Below are positions 1-11,368 of a stretch of DNA of 64,000 nt, in pieces. This DNA comes from Parus major. Its lineage: Eukaryota > Chordata > Aves > Passeriformes > Paridae. Made by a program: the position numbers and the translations under genes. The stretch's first letter is position 1. The number at the start of each line of letters is the position of its first letter. The notes beneath the pieces are model-generated. The model made no database searches. It was not told the origin of the DNA and was given only the letters and a program-made list of their open reading frames with translations. Location of the stretch: positions 42,445,645-42,509,644 of the forward strand of contig NC_031799.1 of NCBI RefSeq assembly GCF_001522545.3, given 5' to 3'.

Positions 1-834
1 GACAAGTACAACAGTCAGGAGAAAAGAAAAAATACAAAAGAAAACAATAAATCTAGCCTGGTACCGATAGGCTACTTACAAGAGAGAGATAAAGGCCCCA
101 CAATACAACATCAAAACTACTAATTAGAATCACTCAGCTCCACATGGGAGTTTCTAAAAAATTTGGGGAGAGAATGCATAATGTTAAGCATAAAGACAAA
201 GTAGCCAAAGGGTATCTTAAAAACCTATGGAAAATCAATGCATTAGAAAAAACAATAGAGTGTTTGTTCTTTTGGGGACAATGCAACTTATGGAACTTGT
301 GGAAACTGTCAAGTCTAATGGAATTTTTAAAGATTAAACCATAGCAATAATACAAAAGCAAACCCAAAATCAAAACTAATTTAAGAGTCTGGAAGCCATA
401 GAACTAAAATAGAAAATTAGATTCTTAGTAATAGCTAGAAATAAAATAGTAAGTAGCTTGGAAACTGTCACTAGCCCTGTAACAGTAAAGATTACTTTAT
501 TTAGCCATGCAGATGGTAGACTTTTCCATTAGCTTCACTATTTGTGGAGCTGTGGGATCAAGCACTGATTTTCATTATCCAAAAGCCCAGACAATTAATG
601 GGACAAAAATTAGGAAAGTGATACTGAGTGGAAGAGGAGAAAAAAAGTTTGATTAAAGAAACAAAAAACCAAAGAGGTCTGGGACTGAGACTCTGACAAG
701 ATTGGTTTTATGCCTACATTGTGTTTCCAAACTTTAATGTACTTGGACATCTAGGAAGACTCCTAGTATCTTCTGAGATATTTATTTATTTTTTTATTTG
801 CGTTTTTTTATGTACAACGGGTCAACTGTAGTCA
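1..834. other. AT-rich non-coding stretch, nothing recognised
   Basis: The region has no recognisable gene or repeat. Two ORFs of 79 and 66 codons lie on opposite strands over the same bases (about 134-373) and resemble nothing known, as expected by chance in this composition. A short T-rich run near 783-810 directly precedes the CR1 tail. Confidence 0.6.
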
Positions 835-952
835 AACCTGGTCTAGTCCCTTTCCATGGCAGGGGGTTGAGAATGGGTAATTGGAATGGCCCTTCCAATC
901 CACACCATTCTGTGGTTCTATGCCTACAATTCTATGACACTATGATTTTATG
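835..952 (+). mobile_element. CR1 LINE 3' end fragment
   Basis: The stretch reads ACCTGGTCTAGTCCC, then CCATGGCAGGGGGTTGAGAA, then GGCCCTTCCAATCCACACC, and closes with ATTCTGTGGTTCTATG and ATTCTATG-like octamers. That order (the CTGGTCTAGT block, the CCATGGCAGGGGGTTG block, the CCCTTCCAA block and terminal octamer repeats) is the signature of the avian CR1 3' untranslated end. Only the last roughly 120 bases remain, which is the usual 5'-truncated form. The terminal octamers are diverged and appear three or four times, so the copy is not young. Confidence 0.85.
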
Positions 953-3900
953 AAACAGACTATATATGTTATCTCAGTGACCAAGTAATTATATTTCTGT
1001 CCTGGAAAGCCTTCTGTATCCCATCATATGCAGGTGTCATTCTTTTCATTTGCTGCTATCACCTGGAAGCTAATATTGCATCATATTTCTCTACAATTTT
1101 CTGAAATTAAAAGCTTGGTTTTACAAACAGCAAATGACAAGAATTAGTTGCACATAGAACCATTTTCATGTATCAATGTATACCTGAATTCTGGCATTTT
1201 CTGATACCTTTATAAAACTGATTAATGTAGGAGAAAGTCAGATTTGAAGTTACTTTATCTTGGAGAATTATAATCTTAATTTTCTATACCAAAGTTGTTT
1301 TTCTACATGCAGTGGTTTTGCTTTCTGTTTGCTGATAATGAAAGCTCATGTTTTTCAACATCAGGTGACAAGAAGTAGTGTTTAGAAAGATCAGTTTTCA
1401 TTTAATCAGCAACACCAAATATGTAGAATGCATAATATGTTTGCTCATAGTCTGAGAAGAGACATGCAAAAAATTCAGTTTTTTTCTCAGTACAAATGGA
1501 GGTTTCCAGCTCTGAGGTCCCAGGAACAATCTAGAGGCATGGTTTAATTGCTCAGAAAGATATTTGCCTGACTTACCATTTTTTCCCTTCAATAAAAACA
1601 ACTTTTTGAATTTGTGCCATGAAAGTTAGAGTGAATTCAATGTCCAGTTTTGTTCTAGATATATATTTGAAGCTTGTGTTAGATTATGTTCAGCAAAAAC
1701 AAGGACACCAGGAATAGCTTAAAATCCACTGAGAACATGAATATTTTCCCCAGGCACATCCCCAAATACAATACTTCTGGTAGGTCTTAGTAAGTGATTG
1801 TGAAAGGCATCTGGACCAGATAGGCATATGAAGGAAAACTGGATCTAACTATTCAATCTAGAGGAAGAAATAGGATCTTTACCTTTGAGTTTGTAGGGAA
1901 ATTTGCCTACCTGGACATTATGGGAAGAGAATATGGGAACAGGAAATAAAACAAAGAAATAGTCATTAAAGTAAAAAAAGAGAGAAATTGTGGTAATGGC
2001 TGAGGCAAGAAGACGTAATACTACAAGTGTCAAATAACTGCAAGTTGAGTAAACCACACTGGAACAACAGAATTTGCTCCAAAACCAGGTATGTACAGTG
2101 GCAAAATATACTTAGTGAGAAATCTGCTCATGCAGCATTAGGTTTGCATGCAGGTAGTCCTGTATATTCCCTAGGGAAAGGACTGGAAAGTCCTTCAGTA
2201 TTATACCTGAAAATTTTGTCAGAAGACTAGGCCCTTGGTTTCATTATAGCACAGCAAAAACAGGAGAGTGATCATTTGTAATCGGAATACAAGGTGAGTC
2301 AGGGATCAGAGGGAAGGAAGTATGTCAGTCTTCATTAGTTCTGCCAGGATTATCCTAGTAATGATTACAGTTTAGCACAATTGAATTGGAGACCTTATTG
2401 TGAAAAAGATACATTTCTTTAGGATATACTGATAAGCATCCTCACAAAAGACTACTATAGCCCCATCTGTAAGGAACCTTTCATTAAAAATTACTTTGGT
2501 TCCCATTTCTCATGAATAAATAGTCAATTCTAAGTGCAATGCTGAAGATATTCTTACCTACCATGGTAGCTGTCTTCAGAGAGTAGCTCTCTTTGAGTCA
2601 CATGGGACCCAATGAAATTAAGGAGATAAATGTTCAAAACCAAAATAACAAAATTTAAATGAAAACAGAATCTTTGCACTACATAGGGAAATTAAATGAA
2701 AACTAAGCATTACAGGTCTTCCTTTCTGAGAAACTTCTCCTAAAAGTCCATGTAATCCTCTCAGTTGAAAGCTCTGGGTCAGAATCCCCACTTACAACTC
2801 CCTAATAGAGTAGAAGGTAGGACAAAGGCATTAGCTCTTTTGATGAGTTTTGCAAGGCTAATTCTGCTTATTTTTATTCCCCACAAAATGGTTTGCAGAC
2901 ATGCCCTTCCCATGCTGACCATTTTTTCAAGCTGACCATTTTACAAAGTGACTATTTTTGTCATACCTACTAAATTACAATACGAAGCTGAGTAGTAGAC
3001 TTTATTGCCATCACAAACTGTCTTGAAAACAGGAGCATAAGACCCAGGAGATTGTTCTTAGTCTATAAATAATTTAAATAAATAAAATAATCCAAGATAA
3101 ATTTATCTTTGCATGTTAGACTATGATTATATTCCTTTTTGTTTGATTAGAATCAATGACTACAGTCTGCATTCCCGTTTTTTTGTGAGGTAGCAAGCAA
3201 TCATTGGCATAGGAACAGTATTTTCCCATAAAACATGAGAAAAAAAGTTTATATATATATATTTTGTTGTTCTGATTATGTGTTTTCATAAAACGAATGT
3301 TTGATAGCAAGTTGGTAAACAAAAAAATTGTCAGTGCACAAAGAATTGAGAACAAATGAAGTGATATCTTGCTTTCTCCTTGTAATCTCATTGATCAAAA
3401 ACAACTTGTGTGTTTGGCTTATTTATCAGTTTGGAACCCCCCTAGCACTTCTAGAGTCTCACCAAGGGATACTGTTGACCAAAACTCAAGCCAAAAAAAC
3501 ATTTCTCCTTTCTGAAGCCAGATTTTAGTTTGCAAGCCAAAAGTCAATTCTGAGTTTTAGTGTGTTTATCCAAGTATAACAAAAACCCCTCATCATGAAA
3601 CACTCAACCAGCCCCAAGAGCAGACAATTACTTGGAACTAGTCACTGACTGACATGTTACAGATGTCATGGAAAAGAACACTAATACAATTTTTCTTGAG
3701 CAGTCATGGCATTGGACAGTCTTTGCTAGCATCTTTGTCACTGACACTCTAGTTATCTCCTGTGATACTTCAGGACATTGCTATGCTAAGTCTTGGAAAG
3801 GACTGCTAGGTAGTGTTAGTATTAGTAGCACCTACCACTATGATAACAGTGGTTTACCAGTCTCGTATAGGCAGGAAATTTTTTCTTTTCCTGAGCTATT

Positions 3901-4764
3901 TATAGGCAGTCTGGATCAGGAAGTGGTCAAGAGAATAATGAAATCCTCAATCATTATGTATTTTAGTGATTTCTAGTTGGTGTTTATAGATAATATGGAT
4001 TCTGTATACTACACTCACCAGTGCTGTATGAAATGCAAGATCCAGAGAAAGGCATGATAAAAAGCACAGTCCATAACAACCTTAACTTCATCGCTAGTTA
4101 CAGAAAGTATGAATATTTTAAGCTGTACAGAGGATTAGGTGTTCATATAGATGCTATAATTTCCCAGAGCAGTAAGTTTATTCACATTTTATCTGTTCAA
4201 GTAGAAGTATTTTACTCAGCTGAATAAATTATTTAGGTATTTAATTTAAAATAAAATTTGTATATTTAGTTAAGTAGGAATTGGAAAAGTTCTAAAATAA
4301 ATATGTCTAGTAACCTTCTGGAGTGAGGAAGTCTATCTGTCACTTAATTTCACTGGGATTTCACCCATAGTATATGTCATACATGGAGATAAATTGCACT
4401 AAAGATCAACAACAGAATGCTGTAAACATCCTCAGAAAGGCTGAGGATATATCATGGTTAATAATTTAAGTAAGGTCTGTAATTCAGTAGTGAGGAGGTT
4501 ATTGCACTTATAATGTACCACTAACAAGTGGTGTCTGTGTCTAAAATTAAAGTGAATGTTAATGGTCATAACTGTACCTGAAAATATGTTACATTAAGTT
4601 CCAGCTTATCCAACCCCTATTATTCAATAAGATACAGTACATGCAGAGAGGAACCAGATTTAATAGACACTGTTGGGCCTAGCAGTTCAGGCTTGGCATC
4701 AGAAATGCTAGAAAAGCCCAGCAGAAAAAGAAGTCACAGCAACAGCAACTGCTTAAAAGGTATC
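953..4764. other. AT-rich non-coding stretch, nothing recognised
   Basis: No gene or identifiable mobile element is visible over 3.8 kb. The longest ORF (about 3668-3976, plus strand, 102 codons) has no recognisable domain, no good splice context and no resemblance to a family I know. A short (AT)n run occurs near 3250-3263. The stretch is compatible with intergenic or intronic DNA. Confidence 0.6.
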
Positions 4765-4788
4765 AGATTAATAGATTAATAGATTAAT
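4765..4788 (+). repeat. (AGATTAAT)3 short tandem repeat
   Basis: Three uninterrupted copies of the 8-base unit AGATTAAT are followed by a diverging TGCAATC. It is a small simple repeat and the only tandem array in this part of the window. Confidence 0.85.
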
Positions 4789-4945
4789 GCAATCTATGTT
4801 TATTGAATCCTGATGCAGCCTGATAAGCAGAAGAAGGTGACCCAGCTGGACATTAACAAGGGCAAATTTTAATTTTGTTTTTGTTAGAGTACAACCAAAG
4901 TACATTACTGCTGCCGTGTCTATGCAAAAAATATGTCTGTGCTAG

Positions 4946-5530
4946 TGTTGGCTGGGGTAGAGTTAATTTTCTTCATGGTATCTGGTATGGAGATTGTGTC
5001 AGTTTTGTACTGAACACAGGGTTGATAATTGAGAGATGTTTTTGTTATTGCTGAGCAGGGCTCACACAGATCCAAGGCATTTTCTGCTTTTCTGTCTTTT
5101 TAGTACTGCCATTCTGGCAAGGACATTGGGGATGCATGGGAGGTTATGAGGAGCCAGGACAGGTCACCCCAGCTGAATATATCAAAGGGATATTCCAGAC
5201 CACATGGCATCATGCTCTGTTTATAAAATGGGGAGAAGAAGGGGAAAGAAGGGGGACGTTTGGAGTGATGGTGTTTGTCTTCCCAAATGACTTGCATGTG
5301 ATGTGGCCCTGCTCTCCCAGGGAAGGCTGAACACCTGTCTGCCCATGGGAAGTGGTGATTAATTCCTTGGTTTGCTTTGCTTGTGTGCATGGCTTTTGCT
5401 TTCCCCATCAAACTTTCTTTATCTCAAAATCTTCCTTTTACCCTTCCAATTCTCCCCCTGGTCCAGCTTATAGGGTAGTGAGTAAGTGGCTGTGAGGGGC
5501 TTGCTTGCTGGATGGGGATAAACCACGACA
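4946..5530 (+). mobile_element. Endogenous retrovirus LTR (ERVL-class, passerine type)
   Basis: The element begins TGTTGGCTGGGGTAGAGTTA and ends GATAAACCACGACA, giving the canonical TG...CA ends and a length of about 585 bp. Inside are a TATA-like box (TTTATAAAA near 5219), a block TGGAGTGATGGTGTTTGTCT, a block CTGCCCATGGGAAGT, and a polyadenylation-region remnant (CCCATCAAACTTTCTTTATC). From memory this order matches LTRs that are very common in songbird genomes, but the family name cannot be fixed without a library search. No internal retroviral coding sequence follows. The five bases flanking each end (GCTAG and ATGTT) do not match, so no target-site duplication marks a clean solo-LTR insertion. 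Confidence 0.8.
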
Positions 5531-5772
5531 ATGTTAATTTTCTTTATACAGTTTGTTTGGTGCTGTTTTGGATTTGTAATGAAAACAGTCTTGGTAACAG
5601 TCAGATGCTTTAGTTATTGATGAACAGTGCTTATTCAGCATAAAGGCCTTTTTTGCTCCTCATACTGCCCTGCCAGAAAGTAGGCTGGGGTGCACAAGAG
5701 TTTGCAGGGGTACTCACTCAGTTGGGAAAACTAACTCCAACTGACCAAAGGGATGTCCCACACTGCAAACAG
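5531..5772 (+). mobile_element. Second, truncated LTR of the same family
   Basis: Immediately after the first LTR the sequence restarts with GTTAATTTTCTTTATAC, the same block found about 20 bases inside the first LTR. It then follows the LTR order through GTTATTGATGAACAGTGCTT, GGCCTTTTTTGCTCCTCATA, GGCTGGGGTGCACAAGAG and AACTGACCAAAGGGATGTCC. The copy lacks its first bases and everything after the ACCAAAGGGAT block. Same orientation and direct abutment suggest a provirus that lost its interior, or one LTR inserted next to a related one. The two copies are clearly diverged from each other. Confidence 0.7.
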
Positions 5773-6924
5773 GTTAAACCATGAAACAAGACCAGGAAAG
5801 ATGCAAGCACCTGCAGGTATCTCTAAATATACAGTTTTTAGGGATATGCCAGTAAGAGAGCCCTGTTCAAGATTGCTGTACCTCCAGGAAAAATATTAGC
5901 ACTAGAAAAAAATGTACCATGTTTAACATGGCAGGTAATTTCTCCATGTTTTTTCTCTACAGTTGATGAAAGTGTTCCTTTAGTGTTCCTTTTCTGCTCA
6001 CTACTGACATCCCTTGAATAACATTCAATGGCACTACATTAAAAAAAAAAAAAAAAAAAAAGATGATAACATAATTCCAGTTACAAGTCATTTTTATAGT
6101 GAGACTGAGACTTTTTGGAAGAAACATCCAATGCTTGTGCTGGGAGAATGGCTGGACATGAAATTCACACAAACTCATTAACAGCATCAGTAGAAGTGAA
6201 AGAAAGACCCTACTATCTTCAGTAACTGAATTTTAATAACAGTTATTTTTAAGCAGGCACTCAAGTGTAAGACAATCACAAAACAAAAGACATAGTGATA
6301 TAAAAGATCACAGTGAGAGAAATCTGAAAGACAAGTTTACTGTGGCTTTGTTTTGGGGGCAGTAATAGTCATGCTATCTATGGACATTTCATATCTCAAA
6401 AAAACCTGATGTTATATCCACTGATTCTAACAATATACAAATATATCCCGCAAAAAATTGAAGAGCTTACACTACTTATTATTAATATATTAGTACTGTT
6501 CTCGTACATCAAATAAATGCTTTGTATGAGCTGTGAACAGCTACAGCTTTATAATTACTGCTTAGCCTACATTTTAATAGTTGAAATTACATTGAAATAC
6601 ATTTTCAACCACATCTGATATATTTTAAAAGCTATTTGAAATATTCTATATAGATTTAGCAGAACAATTACATTTATTTATTCAATTTTACAAATTTATT
6701 CAGGAATTCATCCCTAGAGGTCTGAAAATTGTAACTAATTTGCTAACATTTCCAAGCTCTCATGCATATATTTTGGATGAGAATAATTTCATTGAAGTTT
6801 AACAGCTTGATTCTTCCTACAAAGTATTCTTCATTATAAACCAATTAATTTGAGATGGTACAGAGCAAGTAAAATTGATCCCAAATAAAAAATAATTCTA
6901 ATACCCTTTTCAATCCACTCTTTA
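5773..6924. other. Non-coding stretch with a poly-A run
   Basis: Apart from an A21 run at 6041-6061, nothing is recognised. The run follows CACTACATT and is not preceded by any element I can identify. Avian CR1 does not normally end in poly-A, so it may be a simple expansion or the tail of an unrecognised retrocopy. The ORF across it on the minus strand contains a poly-phenylalanine run and is an artefact. Confidence 0.5.
6041..6061 (+). repeat. Poly-A run (A21)
   Basis: There are twenty-one consecutive A residues, likely length-variable between individuals. Confidence 0.9.
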
Positions 6925-6930
6925 GCCACA

Positions 6931-7020
6931 GACTCTTTTCTTTTTTTTTTCTTTTTTTTCTTTTTTTTTTTTCCAAGTTTTTTTGGGTTTTTTGGTGTTT
7001 TTTTGGCTTCTTTTTTTTTT
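6931..7020 (+). repeat. T-rich / polypyrimidine tract
   Basis: About 90 bases of nearly pure T with scattered C and a few G-containing interruptions (GGG and GGTG). It runs straight into TGTAG at 7020-7024. It can be read as a simple low-complexity repeat, as an inverted poly-A, or as an unusually long polypyrimidine tract upstream of the candidate exon at 7025. Confidence 0.8.
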
Positions 7021-7024
7021 GTAG

Positions 7025-7187
7025 AGTACCTATGACTGACAGTGGTTCTTTAGAATTTCCTCTAGAGATTCAGCCTGGAGACAAGATCACCAGAAGGATG
7101 ATAATGCCTTTTGGGAAAACTAAACCAGTAGACATTGGTATTTCCTTGAACAGTCATCCTCTTAATGTTGATAGCAATTTAAATCAA
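7025..7187 (+). CDS. Candidate internal exon, gene unknown
   Basis: A long T-rich tract ends in TTTTGTAG. It is followed by 163 bases that end in TCAA directly before GTAAGTATC, a near-consensus splice donor. One frame stays open across the whole block. It contains MTDSGSLEFP from the ATG at 7032, then EIQPGDKITRR, MPFGKTKPVDIG and NSHPLNVDSNLNQ, ending on a codon boundary at the donor. The composition is mixed and protein-like (charged and polar residues, Pro and Gly), unlike most chance ORFs here, which are rich in Phe, Leu, Ile and Lys. I do not recognise the protein. The length is not a multiple of three. A chance combination in 64 kb of AT-rich DNA is quite possible, as is a decayed exon. 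Confidence 0.3.
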
Positions 7188-8559
7188 GTAAGTATCATAG
7201 CATTTGGCCCCATATATCTTACTAGTTTCCTTTATTTTTTTAATAGAAACAGAGACTGAGACTGCTAGCTGGGGATTCACACATCTTGCATACACTGCAT
7301 TTCTATACAGGTATAGGATTTTCAGGGAATATTGATGGGTTCTTTACGCTATCCAGTTAAGATAATATTCCCTTGGCCAACCATGAGGAAAAGGTAAGTA
7401 ATCCAAAAAGATTCCAAAAGGGACAAGCTGGCAATAGGAATGATCTAATAGAAGAGTTCATTGTGGTGGCTCAGGCAGTTGTTTTCTAAACCAACACCCT
7501 TTTTCAGCTTGGACACTAGCAGTAATGGATATCTTCAAAGTTGACTGTTAGCATCTAAAGCTGTGTGGGCTAAAGTACAGCTTACGAGGTTTGTCAAAGC
7601 CAAGGTCAGCAGACGCTCCCAAAAAAACTAAATGAAGTTTTGAGTTTGGTTCCCAGTAGATTTACAAGGTTAGAAAGGGAGTTTTGTATTGCCTTTTTTT
7701 TTTTTTTTTTCCCCTTAGAAGCTAATGAACTCTTCAAAGACAAAAATCTGTTTATTCCCATTGGCAACCAATAACCCAAATGAAATAGATATAGTGTGTT
7801 CCACAGGGATTTATACCATTTGCTCTAGCATTTGTATTACTGGCTTGTACAAAGGAAAGAAATAGTAGTTTGAGCTCATAATATGTTGGGCAAAATATCA
7901 AGAAGATTAGGCCACATGGTAAAGCAAGGTCTGATGAAAAACATACACTTACTGCAGAGAAATTTTTATGCCAAAATCTAAGAAATCCTACTGCAAAACA
8001 GTGTCTGCCTTGTATCATGGTCTTTTACCCCCTCTCCCTCCATAAGATTTTCTTAGGAGAAAACTGGGCCTTAGCAAAAAGGATCTCAATAGCAGATTAT
8101 TTCAAAAAGATTAGGATAATTAATGTAGCCATGGAGAAAAGAAAAGATAGAAACTGAGAAAATTGAAACCTTTTTTTTATTAGCAAAAATACTAATCTTT
8201 TCCTGTTCCACAAAGTGATGGCTGTCACAAATACTACAGATGTTGAAACTACAGATGTCAAAGGAGACCATCAAGTGCACTTTAAGATGTTTATGATATT
8301 TATTATTATGACCTCATTTGAGATTCAGTCTAATATTAATTATGCACTGCAGCTGGTAGTCCACCATTTCCATAGGGAATAAGGAAAATGCTTCCAATAC
8401 ATCACATCCATAAAAAACAAGGTACATTTTAGACAAACTGTTCCTTCACACATTTCAAGGCTGCAGCCTTTCTCTCCACTGCTCAGCAAGGAGTTATAAT
8501 CCAAAACACAGCTGCTCTCTACAAGGATGAACAGCCCCACATCTGACTCCTTCTGACTA

Positions 8560-8615
8560 GCCAGAACAATATTTATGGCACCCCTTTTTTCACACTTGTC
8601 ACCCCATGAAGCATG
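8560..8615 (+). repeat. Diverged direct repeat, copy 1
   Basis: GCCAGAACAATATTTATGGC, then ACCCCTTTTTTCACACTTGT, resembles the segment starting at 8956 (GCCAGAACTATGTTGATGGC, then AGCCCTTTTTTCACAGTTGG). The similarity fades after roughly 50 bases. Both copies have the same orientation and are 396 bases apart. The repeat family is unknown. Confidence 0.5.
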
Positions 8616-8955
8616 TTGCCAAGACTGAATAGATGTCAGAACACAGCCTTTACTTTCAACCTTTGCTAAGCTGAGCTCAGTACTTCTGTGCTGCTGAACT
8701 CACCTTCACAAGTGCTGCTTCATCCAATGCACTCTTTTCTTCTCAACTACATTTTGGCACATTGGGTAATAGTCTGTTTCCTACTGACACAGAAGCAGCA
8801 TACTGGGGACAGTTAAGTCTGTCAAATCTGTATGGTTTGAACATTTACTTTGATTCTTATTAGTTCAGATCCTTCAGCTCTGAAAGAAGCATTTGGTTAT
8901 GATTCTTTCACTGGCTTGTGTTCCATTTTTGTTGTACCAAGATGTAGATAGAAGT

Positions 8956-9010
8956 GCCAGAACTATGTTGATGGCAGCCCTTTTTTCACAGTTGGTTGCG
9001 TCTCATAAAA
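8956..9010 (+). repeat. Diverged direct repeat, copy 2
   Basis: This is the partner of the segment beginning at 8560. The shared order is GCCAGAAC, ATGGCA, then a C-T6-C-A block. It may be an old local duplication or two fragments of one unidentified dispersed repeat. Confidence 0.5.
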
Positions 9011-10897
9011 GAGCCACACAGAAGGGAAAAAACTGAGAAGACAACTGTTAAGAGGGAAGTAAAATAACATTTCTTAATAAAGAAGTTCCCATTCTGGGAA
9101 TAGTCATGTCTCAGGAGGAAAAAACATGAGGACATTTCCCCAGCTGTCAGGGAAGATGAACACAAACCAAGAAAAAACTATTTTAGTTTCTTATATTACA
9201 AGAAAGGGCATATCAAAACCCTGTAGTAGCACAATGGGATTTTAAAAAGCATATTTTTATGAGGCACAACACTGCTGTTAGTTGCAGGAAAGCTACAAGG
9301 TGAGAAACCACATTTTCCAGCAGTTTATGGGGATTATTATGGACACAGCTCTATTAGTGATTCTGTGCTGATTTAGTAGAGTTTCGAGCTCTGCTAAGTA
9401 CAAATAATATGACATATTACATGTACCTAAGGTAGGTACTCTTTTTGAAAGCAAAGTGCTCCATAAAATGTATCAGATACTTTTAATGTATCAGATATAT
9501 GATGTCTCAGTGACTTGGATCTATAGATTCCCCCTCAGGCACAGACATCACTTTTGCTAAAGGTGTTTATGGGATCTCTTTGATTTAGTAGGGGTGCTAG
9601 TTCTAGTGTTAACACTTTAGGTATTCTTGCACAAATTAGCGGGTTCATAACACCACTTCTCTTCATTTTTGCAGGATGCTAGGATGAACCTTGCCTCAGT
9701 TTGTGTCCACCAAATTTTCAGGCCTGCATTATAGGCTATTACTATTGTTTTTCACTTCTAGATATAAAGCACATTTTTTCTGAATGGGAAAATACTTCCG
9801 ATACTGTACTACATTGATTATTCTGTTTGTCATAGTTTATGCAATTCCCTTTTTTCTCTAGCATCAGTTTTAAATATTACAGGCTCACTGCATCCAGGTT
9901 TCTATTATATGTGACAGCTTAGTTCTTGGCAGATGCCAAAATATAATTTGATTAAGTATAAATGATACCATGTAATTTCTCTAATGATGTTATGCTACTG
10001 AGGTAGTTTTCCTTTTGGACTAGAATGAATGATTTTATATCTCACCCCAGACTTCAGTACCTGAAGTCACTGTTGTTGGTCTGTGCATTATACACTGCTG
10101 CTATGTTAGATATCTAACATCTTGAAAAATAGAGTTTCAAATCATCTGTTTTCTAGAAAACTTACATTTGGAAAAACAGGTTTTGGGGCTCTTGGGGAAG
10201 TTCTGAAGTCTGTAGCTTTATTGTAGGTGTTGACTGTCAAATTGCCTAGGGTATGGTCCCACTTATCCTCAGTCATTATACCAGTTTTTGCCTGCTTAGC
10301 TTTGAGGATTGAAAACTTTTTTTTCAGATTACAAAACATTATTATTTTGGGGGGCCAAGGAGAATGTCCCTTTATTTTTGGCACATGCAGGAAAATATGA
10401 CAGCGTCTACTAAATGTTTTGCCAAATGGTATTGGTTATTCTAAAACTCTCTCTCTGCTCCTCTTTTCTGTGGCCTTATAAAGGTCCAGGACAGAACAAA
10501 ATTACAGTCTGTAACTGAATTGCAGATGAAGAATCAGATTCTTCCAAAATTTTACTTGCCTTGTTTTTTCAAATACATTATTTTCCTTTACTTTAGAAGT
10601 CAATCCTAGCTCATAATGTGAGCTGGGACTGCTTTACTATTATACTATTACTTTCTGTTTCACTTACTAAACGCAATAAATGTTTTAGTCCAAGACACTC
10701 TTTAAAAATAAAACCACTGTCTGAACATCTTAGTTTGTACTGGTACCCATTTATTTGTAAGTACAGAGTGAGAGACTCCCCATAGAACCTGATTTTTCAG
10801 TTCTGCATCCTCCAGCATCACATTTGAGATGGCTCCACATCGATGATATTATCCTCCAAAGAAACCTTTTAACAGTCATGGTAATGTCTCTAAGAAT

Positions 10898-11368
10898 AGG
10901 ATGTATATGGAGTGCTGTGTCCAGTTCTGGGCTCCTCAGTACAAGAGAGACATGGAGCTCCTGAAGCAGGCCCAGCAGAAGATAATATGGATGATTTAAA
11001 TACTGGAGAATCCCTCATACAAGGAAAGGCTGAGGAAGCTGGGCCTTTTCAGGCTTCAGAAGAGACAAGTGAGAGCAGACCCCAGCAACATGTATAAATA
11101 TCTAAAGGGACAGTGTCACAGGATGGAGCCAGGCTCTTCTTGGTATAAGCAATAAGATAAGAGGCAATGGGCAGAAACTAAGAAGTTCCATCTGAATATT
11201 GTCCAGAAAGGTGGTATAGTCTTCCTCACTGGAGATATTCAAAAACCATCTGGACGCAATCCTGTGCCATGTGCTCTAGGATGATCCTGCTTGAGCAGGG
11301 AGGTTGGACCAGATAACGCACTGTGGTCTCTTTCAACCTGACCTGTTTGGTGATTCTTTGATTCTTTA
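10898..11368 (+). mobile_element. CR1 LINE, 3' end with decayed ORF2 terminus
   Basis: The plus strand encodes a broken version of the CR1 ORF2 C-terminal region. It can be read as VQFWAPQYKRDMELL, then YKERLRKLGLFRLQKRQ, then YKYLKGQC, with stops and frame changes between. It continues into the CR1 3' end: TGGAGATATTCAAAAACCAT, then CCTGCTTGAGCAGGGAGGTT, GGACCAGATAA, and a tail of GATTCTTTGATTCTTTATT. The stops show it is long dead. The 106-base stretch around the stop-free segment at 10912-11097 is only part of this remnant and not an independent gene. Confidence 0.92.

Larger units (their letters stand above)
7400..10897. other. Non-coding stretch; one diverged direct repeat pair
   Basis: No gene or standard mobile element is recognised. 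A T-rich run lies at about 7694-7710. Two similar segments of about 50 bases (from 8560 and from 8956) are described separately. The remaining ORFs are short and overlap on both strands without recognisable content. Confidence 0.55.

Noticed and set aside
5957..6187. Minus-strand ORF with a poly-Phe run
   Set aside because: The run is the translated A21 tract.
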